A DNA stretch of 64,000 nucleotides, from contig NZ_QRBZ01000037.1 of the NCBI RefSeq assembly GCF_009833085.1, positions 1-64,000 on the forward strand, written 5' to 3'. Positions 9,580 to 18,298 of this stretch are shown piece after piece. Made by a program: the position numbers and the translations under genes. A model generated the notes under the pieces. It did no database searches and was not told where the DNA came from. It saw only the letters and a program-made list of their open reading frames with translations. Source of the DNA: Nitrosomonas oligotropha. GTDB taxonomy: Bacteria > Pseudomonadota > Gammaproteobacteria > Burkholderiales > Nitrosomonadaceae. Positions within the stretch are counted from its first letter, which is position 1, and each line of letters opens with the position of its first letter.

Positions 9580-10263
9580 TCAACTGATTTTATTGCGGCG
9601 CGCATTCCAGCCGAGCACTGCAATACCAGCCAGCAAGAGCGCGTAGGTGGAAGGTTCCGGTACCGGTGTGATCGAGATCGCATCGAGATCGAATCCTTGG
9701 CTGGCGCCCAGTACGTCAAGGCCGCCGATGCCAACTTTGGTAAATGCCGTAGCCCCCATTCCAGCCAGGATACCCGCATAACCGGATAAATCCAGCGTGA
9801 TTACGCCGGCTGCATTGGTAGTAACGGTCGGTTGGATATTGCCGCCATTGTCAGTCCAGAGAAATAGTTGCGCGCTTTCGGCGTTATCTCCGGTTTCCCA
9901 GATTTTGAGTATGTTGTTCGCGCTAAAATTGGAACCGAAGCCTACTTCAATATAAGCACCGGTGAAAGCTGTGCCCGAAACGCCAGGCTCGCCCGGCAGC
10001 GATAAAAATCGATCATCCGGCGCTCCCAATACTGAGCTGCGCGCATCGGCTTCAGTCAGTACAACAGGAAAGCTGCCAAACAAAGAGCCGCCATAAAATT
10101 CCCCTGGAAAACTGCCGCCGACACTGCCACGAAGCAATGTGTCCGTGGTGCTACCAAAAGTTTCTGCCGCTGCTGACACTGGGGACAGTGCGATAGCGCC
10201 GAGAGATAGTGCAATTAAAGAAGAATGGAAATATTGCTTAACTTGATTGATTGAGCCCATCAT
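9580..10263 (-). CDS. PEP-CTERM sorting domain protein, exported
   Basis: A 227-aa exported protein with a signal peptide (ALSLGAIALSPVSAAAE) and a PEP-CTERM tail: PVPEPSTYA, the helix LLLAGIAVLGW, then NARRNK. The body is a beta-rich domain without a catalytic motif that I recognise (GAYIEVGFGSNFSANNILKIWETG). AAGGAG at 10268-10273 is well placed. Two consecutive ATG codons (10263 and 10260) fit; the second has the better 7-nt spacing. It is unrelated in body sequence to the PEP-CTERM protein at the left edge. Confidence 0.85.
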   Translation of the reverse strand: MMGSINQVKQYFHSSLIALSLGAIALSPVSAAAETFGSTTDTLLRGSVGGSFPGEFYGGSLFGSFPVVLTEADARSSVLGAPDDRFLSLPGEPGVSGTAFTGAYIEVGFGSNFSANNILKIWETGDNAESAQLFLWTDNGGNIQPTVTTNAAGVITLDLSGYAGILAGMGATAFTKVGIGGLDVLGASQGFDLDAISITPVPEPSTYALLLAGIAVLGWNARRNKIS

Positions 10264-10382
10264 CTTACTCCTTTGTTGTGAAAAATCATTTAACTGCGCA
10301 TTCCATACTACTCTCTAATAGGATAGAGATAAAATGTTTTATGTAAGTGTCATCGATGATATAAATTTTTTGTAGATGGTGT

Positions 10383-10922
10383 ATGAATTTTTACTGCATG
10401 CGCCATGGGCGCACGAATTACAACGACCTGGGATTGTGTAACGACGATCCCGGTCAGGATGTGCATTTAACCGAGACAGGCATCGTACAAGCGCAATCGG
10501 CGGCGCATGAGCTGCGCGCTGCGGCATTCGATCGCATCATCGTTTCGCCGTTGCCGCGCACGCGCCAGACGGCGGAAATCGTCAATCGCTACCATACCGT
10601 GCCAATCGAGGTGCACGCGGATCTTGCGGATATTTGCTCAGGGTTTGAGAGCAAACCGGTCGCGGATTATTTTGCGGCGATTCGTCATGATCCGCTCGGC
10701 GCGCGCGTGAACGGCGGCGAGTCGCTGCTCGATCACAAGCAGCGCGTGCTGCGTTTCATCGATTGGTTAAAAGTGCAGCCAGATGAGACATTGCTGGTGG
10801 TGGCGCACGAAGAAACGCTGCGGGTATTTGTCGCCTATTTTGAAGGTGGCATTGCGGATGCGCAGTTGCGTGACATTCACATCGGTAACTGCGAGTACCG
10901 CCGTTATGCTTTAGCGCGCTGA
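10383..10922 (+). CDS. Histidine phosphatase family protein
   Basis: A 179-aa cytosolic phosphatase of the phosphoglycerate-mutase/branch-1 histidine phosphatase fold. The catalytic RHG motif is at residues 7-9 (MRHGRTNYND), the second arginine block is SPLPRTRQTAEIV, and the distal histidine is in VVAHEETLRVF. The substrate cannot be assigned; candidates range from phosphosugars to alpha-ribazole phosphate. It diverges from the PEP-CTERM gene, with a 119-bp spacer. Its 3' end almost meets the converging SMP-30-like gene. Confidence 0.85.
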   Translation: MNFYCMRHGRTNYNDLGLCNDDPGQDVHLTETGIVQAQSAAHELRAAAFDRIIVSPLPRTRQTAEIVNRYHTVPIEVHADLADICSGFESKPVADYFAAIRHDPLGARVNGGESLLDHKQRVLRFIDWLKVQPDETLLVVAHEETLRVFVAYFEGGIADAQLRDIHIGNCEYRRYALAR

Positions 10923-10935
10923 TGTTAAGTTTCTT

Positions 10936-12039
10936 CTATTCTTCGCGCGCCAGCCAGCCCAGTCCTTTTGCATGCAGGCTTTGGATGTACAGCCGCTCGC
11001 GTGTTTCGGTGACTGCGGTGGTTTCGGGATAAGCGCCCGCCGGGTCTTGCAGATCGGCGACTACTTTTCCATCTTCGGTAAATGCGATCACATGACCATA
11101 AGCCTTAGGTACCGGCCATAGCGCACGCGGCAGGCGCAGCGTGATTTTGCGCAGCAATGGTATATCGCTCATGGCGTCGATCACCGGATTGCGCGGCTTG
11201 GCGAAGCCGAGCCAGATCTTGCCGTCAAGCCCGCGCATCAGGTTGTCGGGGTAGCCGGGCAGATTGTCGATTAATACGCTGGCCAGCGGCGAACTGTGCG
11301 TAACATCGAGATTGCTGGCGGATACATCGATCTTCCACACCCGGAACTTGCCGGTCTCGCAGACGAATAACGAGCGTTGGTCCTCGGACAGCGCGATGCC
11401 ATTGGCAAAGCTGAACTCTGTTGCGACGATGCGCGCCGTTTTTCTGGCGGGATCGTATTCCAGAACGCGCCCGGTGGACGATTGCTCCATGATATCGAGG
11501 ATGCTAGCCGTGAAGGTCCCGCCCCAGTGCGCGGGCGCAAAGCGTGTTGAGGCATCGCTGAAGTAGATTTTGCCGTTGGCCGCGACCGCTACGGCGTTGG
11601 CATAGCGGATCGGAGCGCCATTGACTCGATCGGCCAGAACCGTGACGGCGCGATCCGGCCCCATGGATAGCAAGCCTTTGATCGCATCGGCTGCGATCAG
11701 GTTACCGGTGGCATCGAAGTCAAAGCCCAGCACGCGGCCTCCGGTGTTGACGAACACCGTTTGCGCCGTACCATCGGGATTCATATGCAGAATGTTACCG
11801 CTGGCCATTGCGGCGTAGAGTTTACCGTCTTGCGACAACGCGACATGCTCCGGCCCGGTTTCATCGTCCAGATCGATCAACTGGATACCGGCAAGCTTGT
11901 TGTTTACCGCATGTACACCGGTATACCCCGGTGCGGCAGGCGCTTGCCAGCTCACCGGTTCTACCGGTACCGGCCATAAGCCGAGGTATGCAGCCAATGC
12001 CAGCATAGCGATAATGAGTGTCCAACCGGTTTTTTTCAT
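10936..12039 (-). CDS. SMP-30/gluconolactonase/strictosidine synthase-like propeller protein
   Basis: A 367-aa six-bladed beta-propeller protein with one N-terminal hydrophobic segment (TLIIAMLALAAYLGLWPV), probably a membrane anchor with the propeller in the periplasm. The strictosidine-synthase block is present: KIYFSDASTRF, then LEYDPARKTARIVATEFSFANGIALSEDQRSLFVCETGKFRVWKI. Bacterial members are calcium-dependent lactonases or esterases. The exact substrate is unknown, and ring-forming strictosidine synthase activity is not implied. Confidence 0.82.
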   Translation of the reverse strand: MKKTGWTLIIAMLALAAYLGLWPVPVEPVSWQAPAAPGYTGVHAVNNKLAGIQLIDLDDETGPEHVALSQDGKLYAAMASGNILHMNPDGTAQTVFVNTGGRVLGFDFDATGNLIAADAIKGLLSMGPDRAVTVLADRVNGAPIRYANAVAVAANGKIYFSDASTRFAPAHWGGTFTASILDIMEQSSTGRVLEYDPARKTARIVATEFSFANGIALSEDQRSLFVCETGKFRVWKIDVSASNLDVTHSSPLASVLIDNLPGYPDNLMRGLDGKIWLGFAKPRNPVIDAMSDIPLLRKITLRLPRALWPVPKAYGHVIAFTEDGKVVADLQDPAGAYPETTAVTETRERLYIQSLHAKGLGWLAREE

Positions 12040-12254
12040 ACTCCGCCGTTAATCCAGAAGGTTCGGTGAGCCTGCACAAACCGCTATTTTGTCATTTCAT
12101 ACCATTTTCTGTAAAAATTATCGCTCGCGCGATCTACTTCCCAGCATCCGCACATCCTGCCATACTGCAAATTGGTGGGTTGGCATTATTCCGGCAATAA
12201 CTTCATGCGCGCGCCCGGACATACCGGGGGCTAAGAAATTGAAAGGGGAATTCC

Positions 12255-13529
12255 ATGACTCGGATTACTGAAATTATCAATCATGCGGGCCATTGGCTGG
12301 AGCAGCAACAGGATAAAGAATCCAGAGGATGGGGCGAACGGCGCGGCGGCCATGTCAATGTGCTGAATACCGCCGAGGCGATGATCGCGCTGATCGACAG
12401 CGGCGTTTGTCATGCCGGTACCGGCTCGATCCGCGGCGCGGCCGATTTTTTGCTGAAGCATCAGATCATGGATGGCCCGGATGCCGGTTCATGGCCACGG
12501 GAATTAACCACGGATGACGGTAAAACTATCGATATTCCGGATTTGGTGCGCACGGCCTATGCGATTCAGGCGTTGATCAAAGCGGGCAAGGGAGTCGACG
12601 AGCACCCGGTACGCATGGCATTGGTTTGGCTGCTGGGGCGCAGAAATGAAAGCACTAAAGGCTGGAGTTATGCCCGGGGTAAACCCGATGCGCTGATGCC
12701 CACGTGTTTTGCGCTGAACGCCTTGCTCGATGCCTACGATGCCTACCCCGGCGCTTATCAGACGCAGATTCAGGAGAGCCTGCAACATCTGGTGGAGGCT
12801 TACTATCATGATGGCGGGGATGAAGTGCGCGGCTCCTTCGGCGTGCCGGGGCCGTTGCAAGGCATTCATACCATCCATGCCGCGCTGGTATTGCAAATTG
12901 CCCGCGCCAATAACTTGAGCCGGTATCCGGAGCAGGAGAAACAAGCGATCGAATGGCTGTTGCGCAACCCAGATAAAGCCATCCGGCTGCGGGAAGAATG
13001 GGTGGAGATTGACCAAACCCAGATTACGGATGACCAAACCGGCGGTTATGGGTTCATGGTGATGGCCGATACCTTATTGATGAAGCTGTTGCTGGGATCG
13101 GAAAGCATCGACGACAAAAAGAGCGCATTGGCGCACGAAGCCATGCACAGCCTCAAGGATAAGATCGATGAAAGCACCGGCGCTTTTTACGGGCCGCGGT
13201 TATTTTCCTGGGCCACGGCAAAAGCATTGTCGGCTTTGGCGGTGATGCAGAAACACGCTGGCGCTGAATATCCCGATCTCCCTGCGCGCACGCCCGAATC
13301 CCGAACCGAATCCGGCGGCTTGAGAGCCGGCCCTGTCATTATCGGTTTCGTGACTTTGCTGTCGGGACTGGGTTTTTATCTGATGCTCAACGATAAATTC
13401 GGCTTGCTCGAATTCAGTTTCTTTGTCGTGATGATGCTGGCGGCGCTGCTGGCATACGGTTCCATCGGCGAGAAAACCTTCAGCGAGCTATTCGGCAGCG
13501 TCGGCGGTTTATTGAAAAAGGATAAATAG
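12255..13529 (+). CDS. Terpenoid-cyclase/prenyltransferase-like alpha-toroid protein, membrane-anchored
   Basis: A 424-aa protein. Residues 1 to about 340 are an alpha/alpha-toroid resembling prenyltransferase/squalene-oxidase repeats (repeated VRTAYAIQALI, MPTCFALNALLDAY and FSWATAKALSALAVM-type blocks). The C-terminus has two membrane helices (VIIGFVTLLSGLGFYLML and FFVVMMLAALLAYGSIG). No DXDD cyclase motif is visible, so a true terpene cyclase is doubtful. A strong GAAAGGGGAA precedes the ATG. It is followed 53 bp later by the HAD gene, perhaps in one transcript. The function is unknown. Confidence 0.72.
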   Translation: MTRITEIINHAGHWLEQQQDKESRGWGERRGGHVNVLNTAEAMIALIDSGVCHAGTGSIRGAADFLLKHQIMDGPDAGSWPRELTTDDGKTIDIPDLVRTAYAIQALIKAGKGVDEHPVRMALVWLLGRRNESTKGWSYARGKPDALMPTCFALNALLDAYDAYPGAYQTQIQESLQHLVEAYYHDGGDEVRGSFGVPGPLQGIHTIHAALVLQIARANNLSRYPEQEKQAIEWLLRNPDKAIRLREEWVEIDQTQITDDQTGGYGFMVMADTLLMKLLLGSESIDDKKSALAHEAMHSLKDKIDESTGAFYGPRLFSWATAKALSALAVMQKHAGAEYPDLPARTPESRTESGGLRAGPVIIGFVTLLSGLGFYLMLNDKFGLLEFSFFVVMMLAALLAYGSIGEKTFSELFGSVGGLLKKDK

Positions 13530-13582
13530 AAAACAAACGATGAGCTGCGCTGCATGAACGACTGTAATGTGAGAACGGTGCC

Positions 13583-14251
13583 ATGATTGATACCATCATT
13601 TTCGATGCGGAAGGCATCGTCATCGATACCGAAACAATCTGGGACAAGGGGCAGGCGATTTTTCTGCAACGCCGGGGTTTTGTCTACGACCGGGAACGGA
13701 TCAAACCTTTGCTTACCGGGCGCACGCTGGCCGAAGGCGTGGAAGTCATGAAGCAAGCATACGGGTTTGACGGCGATACCGAAGCTTTGGCGCGCGAGCG
13801 CGCGGATATCGTGCGCGAACTTTTTATTCATGAAACGGCTTTTATCGAAGGTTTTCTGCCGTTTTACGAATCCGTGCGCAGCGGCTACAAAACCTGCGTC
13901 GCAACCGCGATGGATCAGGATTTGCTGCAACTCGTCGATCGGCACCTCCATCTTTCGGCGCTGTTTGAAAACAGAATCTATACGCTCGACAAAGTCGGTT
14001 ACCGCTCCAAACCGAATCCGGATATTTTTTTGTACGCCGCGCAGCAGCTTGGCTCAGCGCCGGAAAACTGCGTCGTGATCGAAGATGCGCCGCATGGGAT
14101 TGATGCGGCAAAAAGCGCCGGGATGTGCTGTATCGCGATTACCACCACTTATGATCCGGAAAAATTGCAAAAAGCCGATGTTGTCGTCCATGCCTACGCG
14201 GAAATTGACCTTGCCGCCGTGGATCAATACGCATCGATACCGATGAAATAA
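13583..14251 (+). CDS. HAD-superfamily phosphatase with altered motif I
   Basis: A 222-aa HAD hydrolase of the beta-phosphoglucomutase-like group. Motif I reads FDAEGIVID near residues 7-15, so the nucleophile Asp is present but the usual second Asp is Glu. The lysine/motif IV region is SKPNPDIFLYAAQQLG then CVVIEDAPHGIDAAKSAGM. Substrates of this group are small phosphate esters. The Asp-to-Glu change could alter catalysis. It follows the toroid protein gene on the same strand and is convergent with mtfA. Confidence 0.8.
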   Translation: MIDTIIFDAEGIVIDTETIWDKGQAIFLQRRGFVYDRERIKPLLTGRTLAEGVEVMKQAYGFDGDTEALARERADIVRELFIHETAFIEGFLPFYESVRSGYKTCVATAMDQDLLQLVDRHLHLSALFENRIYTLDKVGYRSKPNPDIFLYAAQQLGSAPENCVVIEDAPHGIDAAKSAGMCCIAITTTYDPEKLQKADVVVHAYAEIDLAAVDQYASIPMK

Positions 14252-14261
14252 ACGCGACGCA

Positions 14262-15026
14262 TCAACGCCAGCGTTTTGCCGGGTCTTGGCGGTAAAACAG
14301 CGCGAGCTGCTCGTAAACGGAAGGAAAGTGCTCCTGCGTCACGAGCGGCAGTTCAAAAAACACTTCGCTCAGCACTGCGAAAAACTCCGCCGGACTCTCC
14401 GCCGCATACGGATCGATGACGGTTTCCTGCTGCCGGTCGACTTGGCGGCAGAATTTCTTGTAGGCCGTGCTGAATACCTCATGCCAGGTATACGCGCTCA
14501 TGTTGGCGTGCAATTCCGGGCAACCGTTGGGGCCTTCGTACAGCATATCGATCTTGTGCGCGAATTCGTGGATCACCACGTTTTCCCCCACGTGCGAAGC
14601 CGGTTCCGCTGTATCTTGCCAGGAAAGAATCACCGGCCCGGCAGACCAAGCCTCGCCCGATGCGGCGTGATGCACATGGTGCACAATACCGAACTCATCC
14701 TCGTAGTCGTAATCCAGCATGAATTCACCGGGATACACGATAATCTGGCTCCAGTTGCGGTAATAATCCAAGTCCAGATTGAGAATCAGAATGCACGCCT
14801 GCAACGCAATCGTGGTGCGCATTTCCTCGGTGATTTCCAATTCATGCGCGCCGTAAAATTTCTTGTCGTGCAGAAATAACGTGGCGCACTCGCGCAAGCG
14901 CAGCAGTTCCTCGAGGTTAAGTCCTTTCAAACAGCGCAGATGAATCAGTTTTTGCCAGACGGCATCGGCAATGCCTTCGTGCTGAAGAATCCGGTTACGG
15001 TGCCAATTCGTTAAGCTCCATGCCAT
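14262..15026 (-). CDS. mtfA: Zinc-dependent peptidase, MtfA family (M90)
   Basis: A 254-aa cytosolic zinc metallopeptidase. The active-site motif HEFAHKIDML lies near residue 150, with YAAESPAEFFAVLSEVFFE downstream carrying the further Glu ligand region. MtfA in enterobacteria binds the Mlc repressor and so affects glucose PTS genes; in betaproteobacteria the partner is unknown. A GGAG lies 9-10 nt before the ATG. Its length matches the family (about 265 aa). Confidence 0.9.
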   Translation of the reverse strand: MAWSLTNWHRNRILQHEGIADAVWQKLIHLRCLKGLNLEELLRLRECATLFLHDKKFYGAHELEITEEMRTTIALQACILILNLDLDYYRNWSQIIVYPGEFMLDYDYEDEFGIVHHVHHAASGEAWSAGPVILSWQDTAEPASHVGENVVIHEFAHKIDMLYEGPNGCPELHANMSAYTWHEVFSTAYKKFCRQVDRQQETVIDPYAAESPAEFFAVLSEVFFELPLVTQEHFPSVYEQLALFYRQDPAKRWR

Positions 15027-15287
15027 GCGAATAATCTCCGGTAAACTACCCTGATCTTGTGTTTATGCTTTCGGATGGGTTGTGTAAAGGCGGTCAGCGA
15101 GGATGAAAATAATACCTTCTTTTGTTCCGTTTTGCCTGAATTGGGTAGGGAGAAATACTAAGACCATGAGAATTCAGGTAGAATCGCACTGTTAGGTTCG
15201 TGTGGCAGGGCCAACGCCAAACGATTGAGAAATCGGATATAACCATCAGCCATAGTGTATTTTTAGATTTTTAGAGGAAGATTGTAA

Positions 15288-15482
15288 ATGAATTTTAAAT
15301 TTAGCATCGTTTGTATTATTGGCCTTAGTATCGCACTGATCGGTTGCGGCGGAGTTCCCGAAGCAAGTTCGGAAAATTGTTCAGGAAGAGGAATGGAATC
15401 ATCGCTGACAGCATTCAAGAACGACGAAGCTGCACGCGAAGCCTTTATCACTAAATGCGATGAACTGAAAAAAGCAAAATAA
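15288..15482 (+). CDS. Small lipoprotein
   Basis: A 64-aa protein with a lipoprotein signal peptide: a hydrophobic segment followed by the lipobox LIGC, with Cys20 as the predicted lipidated residue. The mature part is only about 45 residues, with two more cysteines that could form a disulfide, and ends in a charged helix. An AGAGGAAG ribosome binding site and a strong terminator at 15567-15610 frame the gene. The 260 bp upstream hold no other gene. The function is unknown. Confidence 0.7.
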   Translation: MNFKFSIVCIIGLSIALIGCGGVPEASSENCSGRGMESSLTAFKNDEAAREAFITKCDELKKAK

Positions 15483-15566
15483 GCATACAGCTGGAAATTC
15501 AAACCCGGCTCCGGGGATGGTTTCTAGCACTTTGGAAAAAACTGGAAGTCGATGTCACTTCCAGCG

Positions 15567-15610
15567 AACGGCGAATTGGAAGCATATGCTTCGTTCGCCG
15601 TTTTTGTTTT
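15567..15610 (+). terminator. Rho-independent terminator after small lipoprotein gene
   Basis: A long hairpin with outer stem AACGGCGAA / TTCGCCGTT and inner palindrome GAAGCATATGCTTC is followed by TTTGTTTT. It lies about 85 bp after the lipoprotein stop codon. Confidence 0.8.
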
Positions 15611-15851
15611 CATGGCATGGGGTGATAATGGCGCGGTCGCTGATTGCAGAGCGAGAGAATCCTCCTCGATTTTCCTTGGAAAAAGAAGCGTCGGGAGGGA
15701 TTTCACTGCAACAGCATGTGGCAAAAGCGACCAAATTGATTGAAGAGATCGGCTACATGCGTTGAAATCAGATTCGAAATGCTCATTTACTCAATGTAAA
15801 TTGCGTTTCTTTACCTGATTCCGCCTTGCCAGATAAGACCGCGGATTCTGA

Positions 15852-17558
15852 TTACACCCGCACTTCCTGCGACAATGCCTCTGCTTCGCCGTTGGAGAGC
15901 ATGAACACGCGATCGGCGGCGTTGATGACTGCCGGTTGGTGCGAGACTGCGATGATCGTCAAGTCCTTGGCTAAACTTTGCAGTGTTTCGCAGATGGTGC
16001 GTTCGCTTTCCGGGTCCAGTGCGCTGGTGGGTTCGTCCAGAATCAGGAACGACGGGCTATGCGCCAGCGCCCGGGCAATTGCAATACGCTGACGCTGGCC
16101 GCCGGACAGCAATCCGCCGCGCTCGCCCACTATGGTCAGCATGCCATCCGGCAGCGCGCTGACAAAATCCCAAGCACCGGCCTGGCGCAGTGCGCGTTCG
16201 GCATCGTCGGCGGTGAGCGTGGGTTCGCCGACCAGAATATTACTCAGTATGGTGTCGTGCAACAAAATGGTGTCTTGCGAGACGTAACCGATCATGTGGC
16301 GCCATTGGCGCAGGTTGATGTCATGCAGCGGCACGCCGTCGATCTGGACTTCACCGGATTGCGGTTCGGTCAAGCCGCACAGCAAATCCAGCAATGTGCT
16401 TTTGCCGGCGCCGGATGGCCCCATCACGGCGGTAAATGTATTGACCGGTATTTCGATGTTCAAATCCCGGAATATGACTTTGCGATCATAGTTGAAGCGC
16501 ACGTGGTGCAGCGTTACACCTTTTTGCAGCGTGGGTTGCAGTGTTCCGGTTGCTCTCTCGGCAGCTGCGCGCGCGCCTTCGGCGGCTTTGCGCAATGCCC
16601 AGTAGGCGCTTTCTTGTGCGGCCAGTTGCTGGTGCCGGCGTTGTGTTTTATTTAACAAGCCCAGGATACGCGTCAGCAAAAATACCATCAGCATGACTTC
16701 CGGCAGCGACAGCTCCCATACCACCAAGGCGAGGTACAAACCGCTGGCGGTCAGGGCGGCGAGAATAGGTTCTTGCAGCGCGTTCAACGCTTCCCGGTTC
16801 ATCACTTCGCGGCGCGTGGCTTTTTCCAATTGCTGCGTTTGCTCACGCAGAATGGCATCGGCTACGTTGTCGCGCGCCATCGCCTTGAGTGATTTCACCG
16901 AACTCAGCACGTCCGACAGGTAGGCGAGCAAATCGCGCAGCAAATGGGTCTGCTTCGTGCCTGCACGGCGGGTGGCGCTGACCAGGCTGTTGAGCACAAA
17001 AAGCAAAAAGGAGCCGATAATCAACGAGGCGAGCGTCGCTTCCCATGAGATGAATAACGCGACGATGGCGTATACCAGCACCTGCACCATGAGTGACAGC
17101 ACATTGACGCTGTGCTCGAAACCGTTGGCGGCGCGGTAAGCTTCCGAGGCGATGGAATTGGCGAGCGACCCGACCGGCTGGCGCAGATAATACTGCCAGC
17201 GGCTGGCCAGCAAGGCTTCGATCAGATCCAGACGCAATGCGGTGGCTACATGCGCAACGGTATAGCCCACCTGACGGTTGGCCAGCAGTAACACCAATCC
17301 CTTGAAAAACATGCCGCCGACGATAATGATCAGAATGGTATCCAGCGTGGGATCGATGCCGATGTCTTGCAACGCTTGCTCCATGAATTTGCCGATGCTG
17401 GAATCGGCGGATCCGCTGGACTCGCCGACCGCGATCGATATCAAAGGCAGTAAAGCGGTCAGACTCAACCCTTCAGCAATACCGGCGATCAGCAGTGCAA
17501 CGAGCACAAAGGCGCTACGCCGGGGGAAGACCATAATGTACGTATATAAAGTCCGCAT
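15852..17558 (-). CDS. ABC exporter, fused permease/ATPase
   Basis: A 568-aa half-transporter. The N-terminal membrane domain (about residues 1-310) has several transmembrane helices of the type I exporter fold. The ATPase domain has Walker A GPSGAGKST near 380, signature LLSGGQRQR near 484 and Walker B FLILDEPTSALD near 506, ending with the His-loop AVSHQ. It works as a homodimer at the inner membrane. The substrate is unknown; lipid or peptide export is plausible for this subfamily. It is the last gene of a leftward set after lolC and lolD, with a 47-bp gap. Confidence 0.88.
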   Translation of the reverse strand: MRTLYTYIMVFPRRSAFVLVALLIAGIAEGLSLTALLPLISIAVGESSGSADSSIGKFMEQALQDIGIDPTLDTILIIIVGGMFFKGLVLLLANRQVGYTVAHVATALRLDLIEALLASRWQYYLRQPVGSLANSIASEAYRAANGFEHSVNVLSLMVQVLVYAIVALFISWEATLASLIIGSFLLFVLNSLVSATRRAGTKQTHLLRDLLAYLSDVLSSVKSLKAMARDNVADAILREQTQQLEKATRREVMNREALNALQEPILAALTASGLYLALVVWELSLPEVMLMVFLLTRILGLLNKTQRRHQQLAAQESAYWALRKAAEGARAAAERATGTLQPTLQKGVTLHHVRFNYDRKVIFRDLNIEIPVNTFTAVMGPSGAGKSTLLDLLCGLTEPQSGEVQIDGVPLHDINLRQWRHMIGYVSQDTILLHDTILSNILVGEPTLTADDAERALRQAGAWDFVSALPDGMLTIVGERGGLLSGGQRQRIAIARALAHSPSFLILDEPTSALDPESERTICETLQSLAKDLTIIAVSHQPAVINAADRVFMLSNGEAEALSQEVRV

Positions 17559-17605
17559 AAGCCGGTTACAAAAATAAATCAGAAATCATTGGATTGTTTA
17601 CAGGA

Positions 17606-18298
17606 TCATGATGCATCGGATACGTCGCATAAAACGCCGTCGATCAATTGCTGGATGCGCTGGGCGCGGTTGGCCAGGCGCGTATCGTGCGTGACAACGA
17701 TCAGGCTGGCGTTGATTTTATGATTTAACTCCAGCATCAAATCGAATACATGCTCGGCCGTTTGCCGGTCCAGATTACCGGTCGGTTCGTCCGCCAGAAT
17801 GCAGGCCGGTTGTGTGACCAACGCACGCGCCACGGCGGCGCGCTGGCGTTCCCCGCCGGACAGTTCGCCGGGGGTATGCGTGAGGCGGTGGCTCAAACCG
17901 ACCAGCTTGAGCATATCGGCGGCGCGGTCGTAGGCTTCCTGGTTGGACAGGCGGCGGATCAGCAGCGGCATGGCGACATTTTCCAGCGCGCTGAATTCCG
18001 GCAGCAAATGATGAAACTGATAAATGAAGCCGAGCGAACCGTTGCGCAAGCGGCAACGCTGCTCTTCGCTGATCTGCGCGATATTCTGCCCGAGAATGCG
18101 GATGTCTCCGCTGCTCGGCGCATCCAATCCGCCCAGCACATGCAGCAGCGTGCTTTTGCCCGAGCCGGATGCGCCGACGATGGCGAGCATCTCGCCTTTG
18201 ATCAAGTCCAGATTGACGCCCTTTAATACCGGAACGGTCAGATCGCCTTGCGAAAATTGCTTGACCAGATTGCGGCAGGAAATAACCACATCATTCAT
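17606..18298 (-). CDS. lolD: Lipoprotein-releasing system ATPase LolD
   Basis: A 230-aa ABC ATPase. It has Walker A GASGSGKST, the LolD-type segment GSLGFIYQFHHLLPEFSALENV, signature LSGGERQRAAVARAL and Walker B CILADEPTGNLD. It energises extraction of mature lipoproteins from the inner membrane for transfer to LolA. The start overlaps the permease stop by 8 bp (ATGAATGA), so the two are translationally coupled. Confidence 0.94.
   Translation of the reverse strand: MNDVVISCRNLVKQFSQGDLTVPVLKGVNLDLIKGEMLAIVGASGSGKSTLLHVLGGLDAPSSGDIRILGQNIAQISEEQRCRLRNGSLGFIYQFHHLLPEFSALENVAMPLLIRRLSNQEAYDRAADMLKLVGLSHRLTHTPGELSGGERQRAAVARALVTQPACILADEPTGNLDRQTAEHVFDLMLELNHKINASLIVVTHDTRLANRAQRIQQLIDGVLCDVSDAS

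Noticed and set aside
15517-15765. 82-codon plus-strand open frame
   Set aside because: Its first half contains the lipoprotein terminator hairpin. The tail (ATKLIEEIGYMR) may be a decayed gene end, but that is too little to call.
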